Origin: Phycisphaerales bacterium
GTDB lineage: Bacteria > Planctomycetota > Phycisphaerae > Phycisphaerales > UBA1924
Assembly: GCA_040217175.1 (NCBI GenBank)
Contig: JAVJNT010000002.1
Location: 186,001-250,000, forward strand
Reading direction: 5' to 3'
Length of the DNA: 64,000 nucleotides
A model generated the notes under the pieces. That model was given only the letters and a program-made list of their open reading frames with translations. It was not told where the DNA came from and did no database searches. Made by a program: the position numbers and the translations under genes. Numbering within the stretch: the stretch's first letter is position 1; each line of letters starts with the position of its first letter. Positions 51,362-60,298 of the stretch are shown one piece after another.

Positions 51362-51571
51362 GAGTTTCTCGTCTGGCGGCGCGAGCTTCTCGTGGGAAGA
51401 CGCCGTCTTCTCATGAGAAGGTTTCGTCCGAACCCCACGAGACGCCGTCCATACATGTGAAGATCGCGTCCACACATGGGAAAGTCGCGCCCACACATGT
51501 GAAAGTCTCGTCCACACATGGGAAAGTCGCGCCCGCACATGTGAAAGTCGCGCCCGCACATGGAAAACTCG
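51362..51571. repeat. Degenerate 21-bp tandem array (10 units)
   Basis: Ten units of exactly 21 bases, 51362 to 51571, core CGTCCACACATGGGAAAGTCG / CGCCCACACATGTGAAAGTCT. The last five are close copies; the first five diverge (GAGCTTCTCGTGGGAAGACGC, CGTCTTCTCATGAGAAGGTTT). It fills the divergent gap between the lipoprotein gene and terC. Units near the centre contain ACATGTG palindromes. On the minus strand it reads HVWARLS-type heptapeptides within an open frame lacking a credible start. Rest of the gap (51321-51361, 51572-51710) shows nothing else. Confidence 0.88.
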
Positions 51572-51710
51572 GATCCTGCGCCCTCCTTCTCGGACCAGGA
51601 CCCCCGCTGGCGGCATCGCCAGGCCGGTTCTCCCGAGCAAACATCGATCAGATGGCGTCGCCCGTCTTCACGAGCCACGGCCCGTGCCAGCGGGCCGATA
51701 AACTCCGCCC

Positions 51711-52613
51711 ATGCCCGACGCCCTGACTTCCCTCTTCTCGACCGCGCTGCCGGCCCTGGATGCCCTCGCCCCCGTGCTGTCGATGCTGGCCGACGACCCG
51801 GTCGCGCCCGCCTCCTCCACGCCCGAGAACGTCGCCTTCTTCAGCGCCGCCGGGCTCATCGCGCTGCTCACGCTGACGACGCTCGAGGTCGTGCTGGGCA
51901 TCGACAACGTGGTCTTCATCGCCATCCTGGCCAACCGCCTGCCCAAGGAGCAGCAGGCCAGGGCCCGCACCGTGGGCCTGATCCTGGCGATGGTCATGCG
52001 GCTGATCCTCTTGGCCCTCGCGTTCCTGATCATCCAGCTCAACGAGCCCTTCTACACAATCCCCTGGATCGAGATCGAGCTGTCGGGCAAGAGCCTGATC
52101 CTGCTGGGTGGCGGGCTGTTCCTGATCGCCAAGGCGACGATGGAGCTGCACCACATGGTCGAGGAGGGCGGGGCGAACAAGGACGACCCCAGCGCCCGGC
52201 CGGGCATCAAGAAGCAGGCGGCGGCGACGTTCGGCAGCGTGCTGGTGCAGGTGCTGCTGCTGGACCTGGTGTTCTCGCTGGACTCGGTCATCACCGCCGT
52301 GGGCATGACCAGCAACTACGCCATCATGGCCACGGCGGTCATCATCGCCATCGGCGTCATGATCGCCTTCGCCGGGCCGATCGCCCGCTTCGTGCAGAAG
52401 CACCCGACGATGAAGACGCTCGCGCTGGCCTTCCTGGTGCTGATCGGCGTCCTGCTCGTCGCCGAGGGCGCGGGCCAGCACCTGCCCCGCGGCTACATCT
52501 ACTTCGCGATGGCCTTCGCGCTGATCGTCGAGATCATCAACATGAAGGCCGGGCACCGCAAGGCGAAGAAGAACCTGCCCGAGGCGGCGCAGGAGCCCCA
52601 GATGCCGGCGTAG
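51711..52613 (+). CDS. terC: TerC family integral membrane protein
   Basis: 300 residues with about seven hydrophobic helices. TerC hallmark LTLTTLEVVLGIDNVVFIAI with the acidic Glu/Asp pair in the membrane, and VLLLDLVFSLDSVITAVGM, the matching second repeat; also TGMISNY-like TSNYAIMATAVIIAIGVMIA and GYIYFAMAFALIVEIINMK. TerC proteins are thought to handle Mn2+ efflux or metallate exported proteins. ATG 51711; no convincing ribosome-binding site. The first about 35 residues are an extra amphipathic leader. Confidence 0.92.
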   Translation: MPDALTSLFSTALPALDALAPVLSMLADDPVAPASSTPENVAFFSAAGLIALLTLTTLEVVLGIDNVVFIAILANRLPKEQQARARTVGLILAMVMRLILLALAFLIIQLNEPFYTIPWIEIELSGKSLILLGGGLFLIAKATMELHHMVEEGGANKDDPSARPGIKKQAAATFGSVLVQVLLLDLVFSLDSVITAVGMTSNYAIMATAVIIAIGVMIAFAGPIARFVQKHPTMKTLALAFLVLIGVLLVAEGAGQHLPRGYIYFAMAFALIVEIINMKAGHRKAKKNLPEAAQEPQMPA

Positions 52614-52817
52614 TCCTGCCACGGGTCGCGAAGCCAATCGAGCCGTCTCCCAGCTCGGCAGATTGTGGCTCGGCGGCAGGCCTGCAGCGACCAGCAACGC
52701 CGGACATAGACGGCAAGAGCTGTCACCGAGACTGCGCTAGCTGCGAAGTTGACCGCGCAGCCTTCACGAACGGTCGATTTCATCGTGATGCCGGCCACGC
52801 TCGCTCAAGAACCACTG

Positions 52818-53225
52818 TCATTGACCCATCATCAACTGCAGCGCTCGCCTGTGACACCACGCGGCTGAGTCACCCGCGAAACCCTGGATCATGTCGCCAG
52901 CGAGCGTGCCCTCTATGAGAGGCCAGATTTCGGAGACACGAGGAAACTGATCAGGCAGGGGGTTCTCGACTTCGTCGATATATACCGCGAGCGACCAGAA
53001 CACGAGTTCGGACATCTCAAGCAAGAACCAGTGTCGCTCTTGCTCGTCGAGGCTGGCGTAATTGCAGAGCAGGTAGTCCGTGAACTCGTTGATCCGGTGC
53101 TCATCGCGATTGATGAGTCCAAAGTCGGTCAGATTATCCGGATCAAAGTGCTCGTGGAAGCCGAGATCCTCGACGACTTTTCGTGGCAACCACCAGTCGT
53201 CTCTCGTCCCGGATCCAGACCCCAT
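52818..53225 (-). CDS. Unknown acidic protein downstream of hbd
   Basis: 135 residues from ATG 53225, two bases after the hbd stop. Acidic, with several tryptophans (DDWWLPRKVVEDLGFHEHFD, ERHWFLLEMSELVFWSLAVY) and a probable all-alpha fold. Cysteine-poor, no signal peptide, no motif recognised. Base composition is clearly lower in GC than its neighbours, as is the preceding 52614-52817 gap (204 bases, nothing recognised), so the pair may have been acquired. Composition and size recall small immunity-type proteins, but that is a guess. Confidence 0.6.
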   Translation of the reverse strand: MGSGSGTRDDWWLPRKVVEDLGFHEHFDPDNLTDFGLINRDEHRINEFTDYLLCNYASLDEQERHWFLLEMSELVFWSLAVYIDEVENPLPDQFPRVSEIWPLIEGTLAGDMIQGFAGDSAAWCHRRALQLMMGQ

Positions 53226-53227
53226 CG

Positions 53228-54091
<864 letters not shown>

Positions 54092-54208
54092 CGCGTACAC
54101 TCCTTCAGGAACCCGAACAGCCGGCGGGCCACGCTGGCGCCCGTGCCGACGGGGTCGCAACAATAGGGCCAAGCCCCGGATCGGCACCCCCGCATGGAGG
54201 CCTCCCCC

Positions 54209-54517
54209 ATGGACCGCATCGCCCAGCTCGGCAAGATGCTCGACGCCGACCCGAGCGACACCTTCGTGCTGTACTCGCTGGGCCAGGAGCACGCCAAGGC
54301 CGGCCGGCACGACGAGGCCGTCGGCTTCTACGAGCGGTGCATCGAGGCCGACGCGGGCGAGCACTACGCCTACTTCCACATGGCCCGCTCGCTCGAGGCG
54401 ATGGGCGAGGACGAGCGCGCCGCCGAGGCCCTCCGCATCGGCCTCACCCGCGCCACCGCCGACGGCAACCAGAAGGCCGCCGGCGAGATCGAGGCGTACC
54501 TGTCCCAGCTCGCCTGA
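54209..54517 (+). CDS. Small tetratricopeptide-repeat protein
   Basis: 102 residues from ATG 54209, with GGAGG eight bases upstream. Two to three TPR helices pairs: ADPSDTFVLYSLGQEHAKAG, EHYAYFHMARSLEAMGEDER with the usual small-residue positions, and a third partial AAEALRIGLTRATADG. Likely a cytoplasmic protein-protein adaptor. Next gene recX starts 19 bases later. Confidence 0.8.
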   Translation: MDRIAQLGKMLDADPSDTFVLYSLGQEHAKAGRHDEAVGFYERCIEADAGEHYAYFHMARSLEAMGEDERAAEALRIGLTRATADGNQKAAGEIEAYLSQLA

Positions 54518-54536
54518 GGCCGCACGGGGGCGAATC

Positions 54537-55184
54537 GTGCCCGAGCCGAAGACCATCTCGCTTTCGCCCAGGGGCCCCAACCGCTGGAAGCTGGTGACGC
54601 CCAACCACCGCGGCGCGACCATCGACGACGCGGCCGTGGTCGACGGCGGGCTGGTCAACGGCGATCCATGGACGCTCGAACTCGAAGAGCGTGCCAGCCG
54701 CGTCGTCGCCGAGGCGGGCGCACGAATCGCCGCTACAAGGCTGCTGCGGGTGAGGCCCAGGTCGAGCACTGAGCTGCGCGAGCGATTGGGCAAGCGCTTC
54801 CCTAAGGCCGCCGCGGATCGAGCCGTCGACGCGCTCGTCCGCAGCGGGGCCATCGACGACGCCCGGCTCGCGCACGACATGGCCGAGCACCTGGGCGAGC
54901 TCAAGCCGCACGCGCGCGAGGCCATCCGCGACCGCCTGGAGCGCGCGCAGCTCGGAGCCGACGCGCTCGAAGCCGCCCTCGACGCCCATGCCCCCAGCAC
55001 GCGGGAAGGCGAGCGGGCCGACGACGCCGCTCGGGCCCAGCTCCGCCGGCTGCGGTCGCTCTCGCTCACGCCCGAGGCCACTCGGCGGCGGCTGTACGGC
55101 GCCCTGGCCCGCCGGGGCTTCGACGCCGAGACCGCGGCGGAGGCCGTGGAGCGGATCCTGGGCGTCGACGACGACGGATTCTGA
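54537..55184 (+). CDS. recX: Regulatory protein RecX
   Basis: 215 residues from GTG 54537. RecX three-helix repeats: RVRPRSSTELRERLGKRFPK then VDALVRSGAIDDARLAHDMA and SLSLTPEATRRRLYGALARR, GFDAETAAEAVERIL. Binds RecA filaments and limits recombination. N-terminal about 60 residues are an added beta-type domain. recA is not in the window. Confidence 0.85.
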   Translation: MPEPKTISLSPRGPNRWKLVTPNHRGATIDDAAVVDGGLVNGDPWTLELEERASRVVAEAGARIAATRLLRVRPRSSTELRERLGKRFPKAAADRAVDALVRSGAIDDARLAHDMAEHLGELKPHAREAIRDRLERAQLGADALEAALDAHAPSTREGERADDAARAQLRRLRSLSLTPEATRRRLYGALARRGFDAETAAEAVERILGVDDDGF

Positions 55185-55221
55185 AGACGCCCTCGCCCTG
55201 GCCGGCTGAATAGCATCGCCC

Positions 55222-55806
55222 ATGTCCAGGAATGCACGAATCGCTGCCGGTTGTCTCGCCGGCGTCTCACTCGCCGCACTGTGCGGGTGCGTCGCTCAAC
55301 GCCCGACGGAGGCCACCTATGGCAAGATCATGGGTGCCGCGCCGTTGCCTGCATTGACGCAGGACCGCCCCGATGGGCCAATGAGCGCTGCAACGCCGCA
55401 GGCCAACGTCCTCGACCGCAGCGGCTGGGAGCCCATCGCCCTGCTGGCTCCGAACGACCTCACGCTCCACCCGCCCCACTACGCCCCGAGCCGCCTGCCC
55501 ACGACCGGCGACTGGCGCTACGACGGCACGCTGCCCACGCTCTTGAACGTCGACCGATACGGCAGCAGCAACAAGCACCAGCTCAAGAGCCTGGCGATCG
55601 AGCCGTTCCTGCAGGCGTACGACCTCGTGATGATCCCGGTGCGGATGATCACGCAGACGCCGCCCAACCGCCTCGATGCCTCGCCCGACACCAGCTACGC
55701 TCGCGAGCCCAACGCGTGGCGGACCGACCTGCCCGCCACCGGACGCCCGATCGGCGAGCCCGGAGGCGTCGTCATCTCGCGTCCGGCCGAGGGCCGCCAA
55801 TCGTGA
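55222..55806 (+). CDS. Lipoprotein, possible membrane-associated linker
   Basis: 194 residues. Lipobox SLAALCGC gives a signal peptide II (Cys-23). The mature protein is proline- and arginine-rich without repeats; the block EPFLQAYDLVMIPVRMITQT near 125-150 is the most conserved-looking piece. No family recognised. Its TGA overlaps the GTG of the rhodanese gene (GTGA), a coupled pair. Confidence 0.68.
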   Translation: MSRNARIAAGCLAGVSLAALCGCVAQRPTEATYGKIMGAAPLPALTQDRPDGPMSAATPQANVLDRSGWEPIALLAPNDLTLHPPHYAPSRLPTTGDWRYDGTLPTLLNVDRYGSSNKHQLKSLAIEPFLQAYDLVMIPVRMITQTPPNRLDASPDTSYAREPNAWRTDLPATGRPIGEPGGVVISRPAEGRQS

Positions 55807-56222
55807 CCGGCTCGTTCGACGAGCAAGGCCTTCCCGCGGGCTACCCGTTCAAGCCGAGCTACGAAGTCTCGCCCAGGCGTGCGGCCGAGATGATGGCCAG
55901 CGGCGAGGCGCTGCTCGTCGACGTTCGCCTGGCCGAAGAGCTGGATGTCGCGTCATTGCCGGGCGTCGCCGACCACGTTCACGCGCCGCTGCACGAGCTC
56001 AACGACCACCTAGACGACATCGAGGACGCCGCCAACGGCAGGCCGATCCTCACGCTCTGCCATCACGGCGTGCGATCGATCAAGGCCGCGCTGGCGCTGC
56101 GTGGCTGCGGATTCGAGGGCGCTCTGTCGATCGCCGGCGGCATCGAGAACTGGTCGCTGGCCATTGACCCATCGGTGCCCCGCTACCTGCGCGACGGGGC
56201 CCACTGCACGCTGGTGGAGTAG
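55803..56222 (+). CDS. Rhodanese-like sulfurtransferase
   Basis: 139 residues from GTG 55803, coupled to the lipoprotein gene. Single rhodanese domain: YEVSPRRAAEMMASGEALLV, DVRLAEELDVASLPG, PILTLCHHGVRSIKAALALR with active-site Cys in CHHGVRS, and GCGFEGALSIAGGIENWS. Probably transfers sulfur in the cytoplasm; no signal peptide. Convergent with the histidine kinase. Confidence 0.88.
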   Translation: MTGSFDEQGLPAGYPFKPSYEVSPRRAAEMMASGEALLVDVRLAEELDVASLPGVADHVHAPLHELNDHLDDIEDAANGRPILTLCHHGVRSIKAALALRGCGFEGALSIAGGIENWSLAIDPSVPRYLRDGAHCTLVE

Positions 56223-56228
56223 GCACCT

Positions 56229-59200
56229 CTACGCCGCGGACCGGGCCTTCAGGGCGTCGCGAATCGCCGAAACCAGCACATCGCGGTTCGTCGGCTTTTC
56301 CATGTACGCATCGCAGCCTGCCTCGATGCAGTGCGCTCGGTCGCCGTCCATCGTGTGGGCGGTCAGGGCGATGATCGGCACGTCGCAGCCCTTCTCCCGC
56401 AGCTTCCGGGTGGTCGTGTAGCCGTCCATCCTGGGCATCTGCATGTCGGTCAGGATGACCTGGACCGGCAGCGGCGAAATGAGCGGCCCGTCGACGTGGC
56501 CGTTCGTGGTCAGCGCCTCGATCCCGTTCACGCCGTCTCTGGCCGTCATCACGTGCGCCCCGGCGCGCTCCAGGTGCATTTCGATGAGCCTGAGATTGTC
56601 GACGCCGTCCTCGATCACGAGGACGGACATGCCTGCCAGCGGACCATCCTGGCCGCCTTCGCGAGATGTTTGCATCAACGATGACTCCTGGAGTTCGAGC
56701 GGACCGGGCGGAAGCATCGACGCGCCCTCGACCGTTCCAACTCCGATGGACAAGGTGAACGTGCTTCCCTTGCCCGGCCGGCTCTGCACGGCGATGTCGC
56801 CCTGCAACATCTGGGCAATGCGCTTACTGATGAGAAGGCCGAGGCCGGTGCCGCCGAAGCGACGCGTCGTCGAAGCATCGGCCTGCGTAAACGCGTTGAA
56901 CACGCGGTCCATCTGCTCTGGCGTCATGCCGATGCCGGTGTCCTGGACCTCGATACGGATGGTGCCGCCGTCGAGCTCGGCCTCGTACGCCATCGACACG
57001 GTCACGCCGCCTTCGCGGGTGAACTTGATGGCGTTGCCGATGAGATTCACCAGTATCTGTCGCAGCCTGGTCGGATCGGTCCGGACGACTTCCGGCACGC
57101 CCGTCGAACATTGCATCGAGAACGCCAGCGACTTCGCATCGGCGTTCACCCGCATGAGCTGGCCCACCCCGCGGAGGACGTCGGCCGGATTCGTCTCGAT
57201 CGACTCGACGCCCATGCGTCCTGACTCGATCTTGGAAACGTCGAGGATGTCGTTAATGATGGTGAGCAGGTACTCACCGTTGCGTCGGATCGTGTGCAGG
57301 TGCGACGACCGTTCTCCAGCGGGAAGGGTCGGATCATCCAGCAATTCCGCGTAGCCCAGAATGGCTGTCATGGGCGTTCGGATCTCGTGGCTCATGTTCG
57401 CCAGAAACTCGGTCTTGCTCCGGCTGGCATCCTCGGCCCGGAGCCTGGCCTCCTGTAACTCGGCCTCGCGCTGCACCTCGGCCGTGACGTCCCGAGCGGT
57501 ACCGTAGAGCCCGATCACCTGATCCTGGTCGTCCGTGCGGGCGCGGCCTTCGACGGCAACGTAGCGGACGCCGTTGCGCTCCTCGCGGCGCTCAAGCGTG
57601 AGCGCGTACGGCGTGCCCTTCGTCTTCGCGAGTTCGATGGCGGCGTGAAGTCGCTCCGCATCCGCGGGCAGGTAGCAGCCGATCGCAAGCTCGGATGACG
57701 GCGTGGTTTGGGTCGGATCGCAGTCGAACAGCTCGAAGAGTTGCCGCGACCAGGTGACCTCGTCGCTGCGCAGGTCGTGGTCCCAGCTTCCCATACGCGC
57801 AATCGACTGGGCCACTTCGAGCGCCTGATTCGACGCCGCCAACGCCTCGCGCTGGGCGCGCTGGTCGGTGACGTCTTGGAAGGCGCCTACTAGCCGGACG
57901 ATCTTGCCGTTCTCATAGACCGGCTCACCAACAGCGCGGACCCATCGCCTGTTGCCCTTGGCGGTCACGATCCGGCACTCAACGTCCCAGGGCCTTCCTT
58001 CGCGAATGCCCTGCTCGACGCACTCGGTGATCTCTCGTCTTGAAACGCCCTCGTAGAACTCGATGGCCCGCTCGACGGACGGTGTGTAGTCCGGAGGCAC
58101 CTCGTGGATCAGACGGACCTCGTCCGACCAGTACAGCTCTTCGGTCTCAACCTCGAGTTCCCAGCCCCCGATCGCGGTGATCCGGATCGTGTTGGCAAGC
58201 AGAGCCTCGCGACGCGCCGCCCGGACCTGGGCCTCGACTTGCTCGTGGACGTCCATCTGGATGCCGACGATCCGGTCCACGCGCTGACGGCCCATCGCCT
58301 TGATCGACGTCGCAAACAGGCGCATCCACCGCCACGAGCCGTTGCGATGTCGCACGCGGTACTGCACGTCGACGAACGTGGTAGCGTCCTGGGCGTGCCG
58401 TTCGATCTCGCCCTCGAGCTCGACGATGTCCGCCGGGTGCACGCGTGTCAGGAGCGTCGTGGCATCGTCGAGAAGGTCGACGGCGCGCTCGCCGAGCATG
58501 GCCGCCCAGCGCTGGTCGAACGTGAATCCGCCCGTGTCCAGGTCCCACATCCACAGGCCCATGCGACCTGCCTCGAGTGCAAGCTCGGTCGTTTCCATCG
58601 CTTCGCGCAGCCGCAGCTGCGCCTCAGCCTGCTCGGTGACGTCGCTGTGCGTTCCGATCATTCGAGTCGGACGCCCCTGGGCATCGGCCGACACGACGCG
58701 GCCCGACGCGCTAATCCAGCGCCATCCGCCGCCACGCTGGCGCGCCCGGAAGCGCACGTCCTCGAATGGCGCTCCGTTTCGCAGGTGGGCCGACAGCGCC
58801 CGGAGCGTCGGGCCAACGTCCTCACGGTGGATCCGCGACGACCAAGGCCTCGCGTTCGGAGCGTCGGCTGGCGGCACGTCGATCGTTGACCTGGTCCACT
58901 GGTCATCCAGCGTCAGGCTGCCCGATTGGACGTCCCAATGCCAGGTGCCGAGCTTGCCCACGCTGAGGGCCATTTCCGTGCGCGCCGCCTGCTCGACGAG
59001 CGCACGTTCGTGCTCGATCTGCTCCTGCTTGCGTTCGGTGATGTCCGTCTGGACGGACATGAACCCGGTCAGGTGGCCCCGTTCATCGCGACAAGGCTGC
59101 ACGTCGACGAGCACCCAGTACGAACTGCCGTCCTTCGAGCGGAGCCGGAGCTCGCCCTGGAAGGACTCACCGGCGGACAGACGCTCGCATATCTCGGCGC

Positions 59201-59498
59201 TCGCCTGCGCGTCGATCTGTTCGTCGATCAAGACGTCGTCCGGGTTCTGGCCGAAAATCTCGTCCAGCGTGTAGCCGCTCAGTCGGGTGAATCCCTCGTT
59301 GACCCACTGCACTCGGCGGTCGGCGTCGGTCACGACGATGGCATTGGTCGTCAGGCGGGCCAGGTCCTCCATCCAGCCGGCCATCCTCGGGTCGACCGAC
59401 GAAGAGGGGCGACCCGCCAGCCATCGGCGCGCCTTGTTCAGGGCGTCACGGATGCCCTTGCGGCGACCGGCCCTGATTCTGGAACCCCTTGGATGCAC
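56229..59498 (-). CDS. Hybrid histidine kinase with five PAS domains
   Basis: 1089 residues, start GTG 59498 (GGAG eight bases upstream; the open frame extends further but the sequence turns non-family). No transmembrane helix, so cytoplasmic. Five PAS modules at about 45-160, 175-290, 300-420, 435-560 and 565-680 ([20 protein letters not shown] begins the first), then HisKA with phospho-His-704 ([20 protein letters not shown]), HATPase ([33 protein letters not shown]) and a C-terminal receiver with Asp-1018 ([20 protein letters not shown]). Multi-signal sensor relaying to an unlinked phosphotransfer or response regulator. Confidence 0.94.
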   Translation of the reverse strand: MHPRGSRIRAGRRKGIRDALNKARRWLAGRPSSSVDPRMAGWMEDLARLTTNAIVVTDADRRVQWVNEGFTRLSGYTLDEIFGQNPDDVLIDEQIDAQASAEICERLSAGESFQGELRLRSKDGSSYWVLVDVQPCRDERGHLTGFMSVQTDITERKQEQIEHERALVEQAARTEMALSVGKLGTWHWDVQSGSLTLDDQWTRSTIDVPPADAPNARPWSSRIHREDVGPTLRALSAHLRNGAPFEDVRFRARQRGGGWRWISASGRVVSADAQGRPTRMIGTHSDVTEQAEAQLRLREAMETTELALEAGRMGLWMWDLDTGGFTFDQRWAAMLGERAVDLLDDATTLLTRVHPADIVELEGEIERHAQDATTFVDVQYRVRHRNGSWRWMRLFATSIKAMGRQRVDRIVGIQMDVHEQVEAQVRAARREALLANTIRITAIGGWELEVETEELYWSDEVRLIHEVPPDYTPSVERAIEFYEGVSRREITECVEQGIREGRPWDVECRIVTAKGNRRWVRAVGEPVYENGKIVRLVGAFQDVTDQRAQREALAASNQALEVAQSIARMGSWDHDLRSDEVTWSRQLFELFDCDPTQTTPSSELAIGCYLPADAERLHAAIELAKTKGTPYALTLERREERNGVRYVAVEGRARTDDQDQVIGLYGTARDVTAEVQREAELQEARLRAEDASRSKTEFLANMSHEIRTPMTAILGYAELLDDPTLPAGERSSHLHTIRRNGEYLLTIINDILDVSKIESGRMGVESIETNPADVLRGVGQLMRVNADAKSLAFSMQCSTGVPEVVRTDPTRLRQILVNLIGNAIKFTREGGVTVSMAYEAELDGGTIRIEVQDTGIGMTPEQMDRVFNAFTQADASTTRRFGGTGLGLLISKRIAQMLQGDIAVQSRPGKGSTFTLSIGVGTVEGASMLPPGPLELQESSLMQTSREGGQDGPLAGMSVLVIEDGVDNLRLIEMHLERAGAHVMTARDGVNGIEALTTNGHVDGPLISPLPVQVILTDMQMPRMDGYTTTRKLREKGCDVPIIALTAHTMDGDRAHCIEAGCDAYMEKPTNRDVLVSAIRDALKARSAA

Positions 59499-59681
59499 GT
59501 GGTCGGCTCCGATCAATCCGTCGGGACGAGCCCGATAACAGGCGGGAGGCGCCCTTCCTCCGGAGCGATGATCGGACCGAATCGGGGCCGACTGAAGCCG
59601 ATTCTCGGCTCGATCGAGCACCCAGACATGGCGGAATCTCGACGGTGTCGGGCGACGGCTACCGGCCCCTACCATGCGGCG

Positions 59682-60272
59682 ATGCCTCGTCAGCTCATGC
59701 GCTTCTACCAGCGCAGCCGGCTCTTGAACATCAACCTGAATCTCGTGCTGGCGGGGCTGATCGCCATTGCGCTGGCCAAGTTCCCGGTCATGCTCATCTC
59801 GGACTGGCTGGGCAAGGACCAGAAGCTCCTGATCACCATCATCGCCTACGGGCTGGACACCGTGTTCGACGTGGCCGCCTACTTCGGGCTGCACTGGGTC
59901 GCCAACCATTGGAAGCCTTCGGCCGTCCATGGCAAGGGCCCCAAGCCCGAGCGGCCCGCCCACCGCAAGAACTTCCTGATGGACGCCGGTCGAGTGCAGG
60001 CCGAGCGGATGATCCTCGTGCCCGTATTCGCGGCGGTCTCGATGGGCATGATGTACGGCCTGCAGCGGTTCGGCGGAGTCTCGGCCTCGTGGGCGTTCGT
60101 GTACGGCTTCGTGACGGCCATCCTCGTCACCCGCACGCTGCACACCATCAGCGGCATCTGGACAGGGACCTTCAAGGGCGACCACCACTTCGCCGCAGGA
60201 TCTGCGCCGCCGGACCCTGCCGCGCCGCGGACGATGCAGAAGACCGCCGAGCGCGAGCGTGAGGCCGTGTAG
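59682..60272 (+). CDS. Four-helix membrane protein of unknown function
   Basis: 196 residues from ATG 59682. Hydrophobic helices: NLNLVLAGLIAIALAKFPVM, ITIIAYGLDTVFDVAAYFGL, MILVPVFAAVSMGMMYGLQR and WAFVYGFVTAILVTRTLHTI. The FDVAAYFGLHWVANHWK segment has histidines that could bind a cofactor. Predicted inner membrane; no family recognised. Lies between the kinase gene (divergent) and asnB. Confidence 0.75.
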   Translation: MPRQLMRFYQRSRLLNINLNLVLAGLIAIALAKFPVMLISDWLGKDQKLLITIIAYGLDTVFDVAAYFGLHWVANHWKPSAVHGKGPKPERPAHRKNFLMDAGRVQAERMILVPVFAAVSMGMMYGLQRFGGVSASWAFVYGFVTAILVTRTLHTISGIWTGTFKGDHHFAAGSAPPDPAAPRTMQKTAEREREAV

Positions 60273-60298
60273 GGCGACCTTCGCCTACAACCCCCACC

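Noticed and set aside
51362-51571. CRISPR interpretation of the 21-bp array
   Set aside because: Units are contiguous, without unique spacers of 25-40 bases, and no cas genes are present.
51329-51640. 103-residue minus-strand open frame with HVWARLS heptads
   Set aside because: It is just the 21-bp array read as protein; no ribosome-binding site or credible start.
52499-52798. 99-residue open frame opposite the end of terC
   Set aside because: Half lies antisense to terC and no membrane or domain pattern is convincing.
59499-60188. Upstream extension of the histidine kinase to 1319 residues
   Set aside because: That stretch mirrors the rightward membrane-protein gene and has no PAS-like sequence; GTG 59498 has GGAG.
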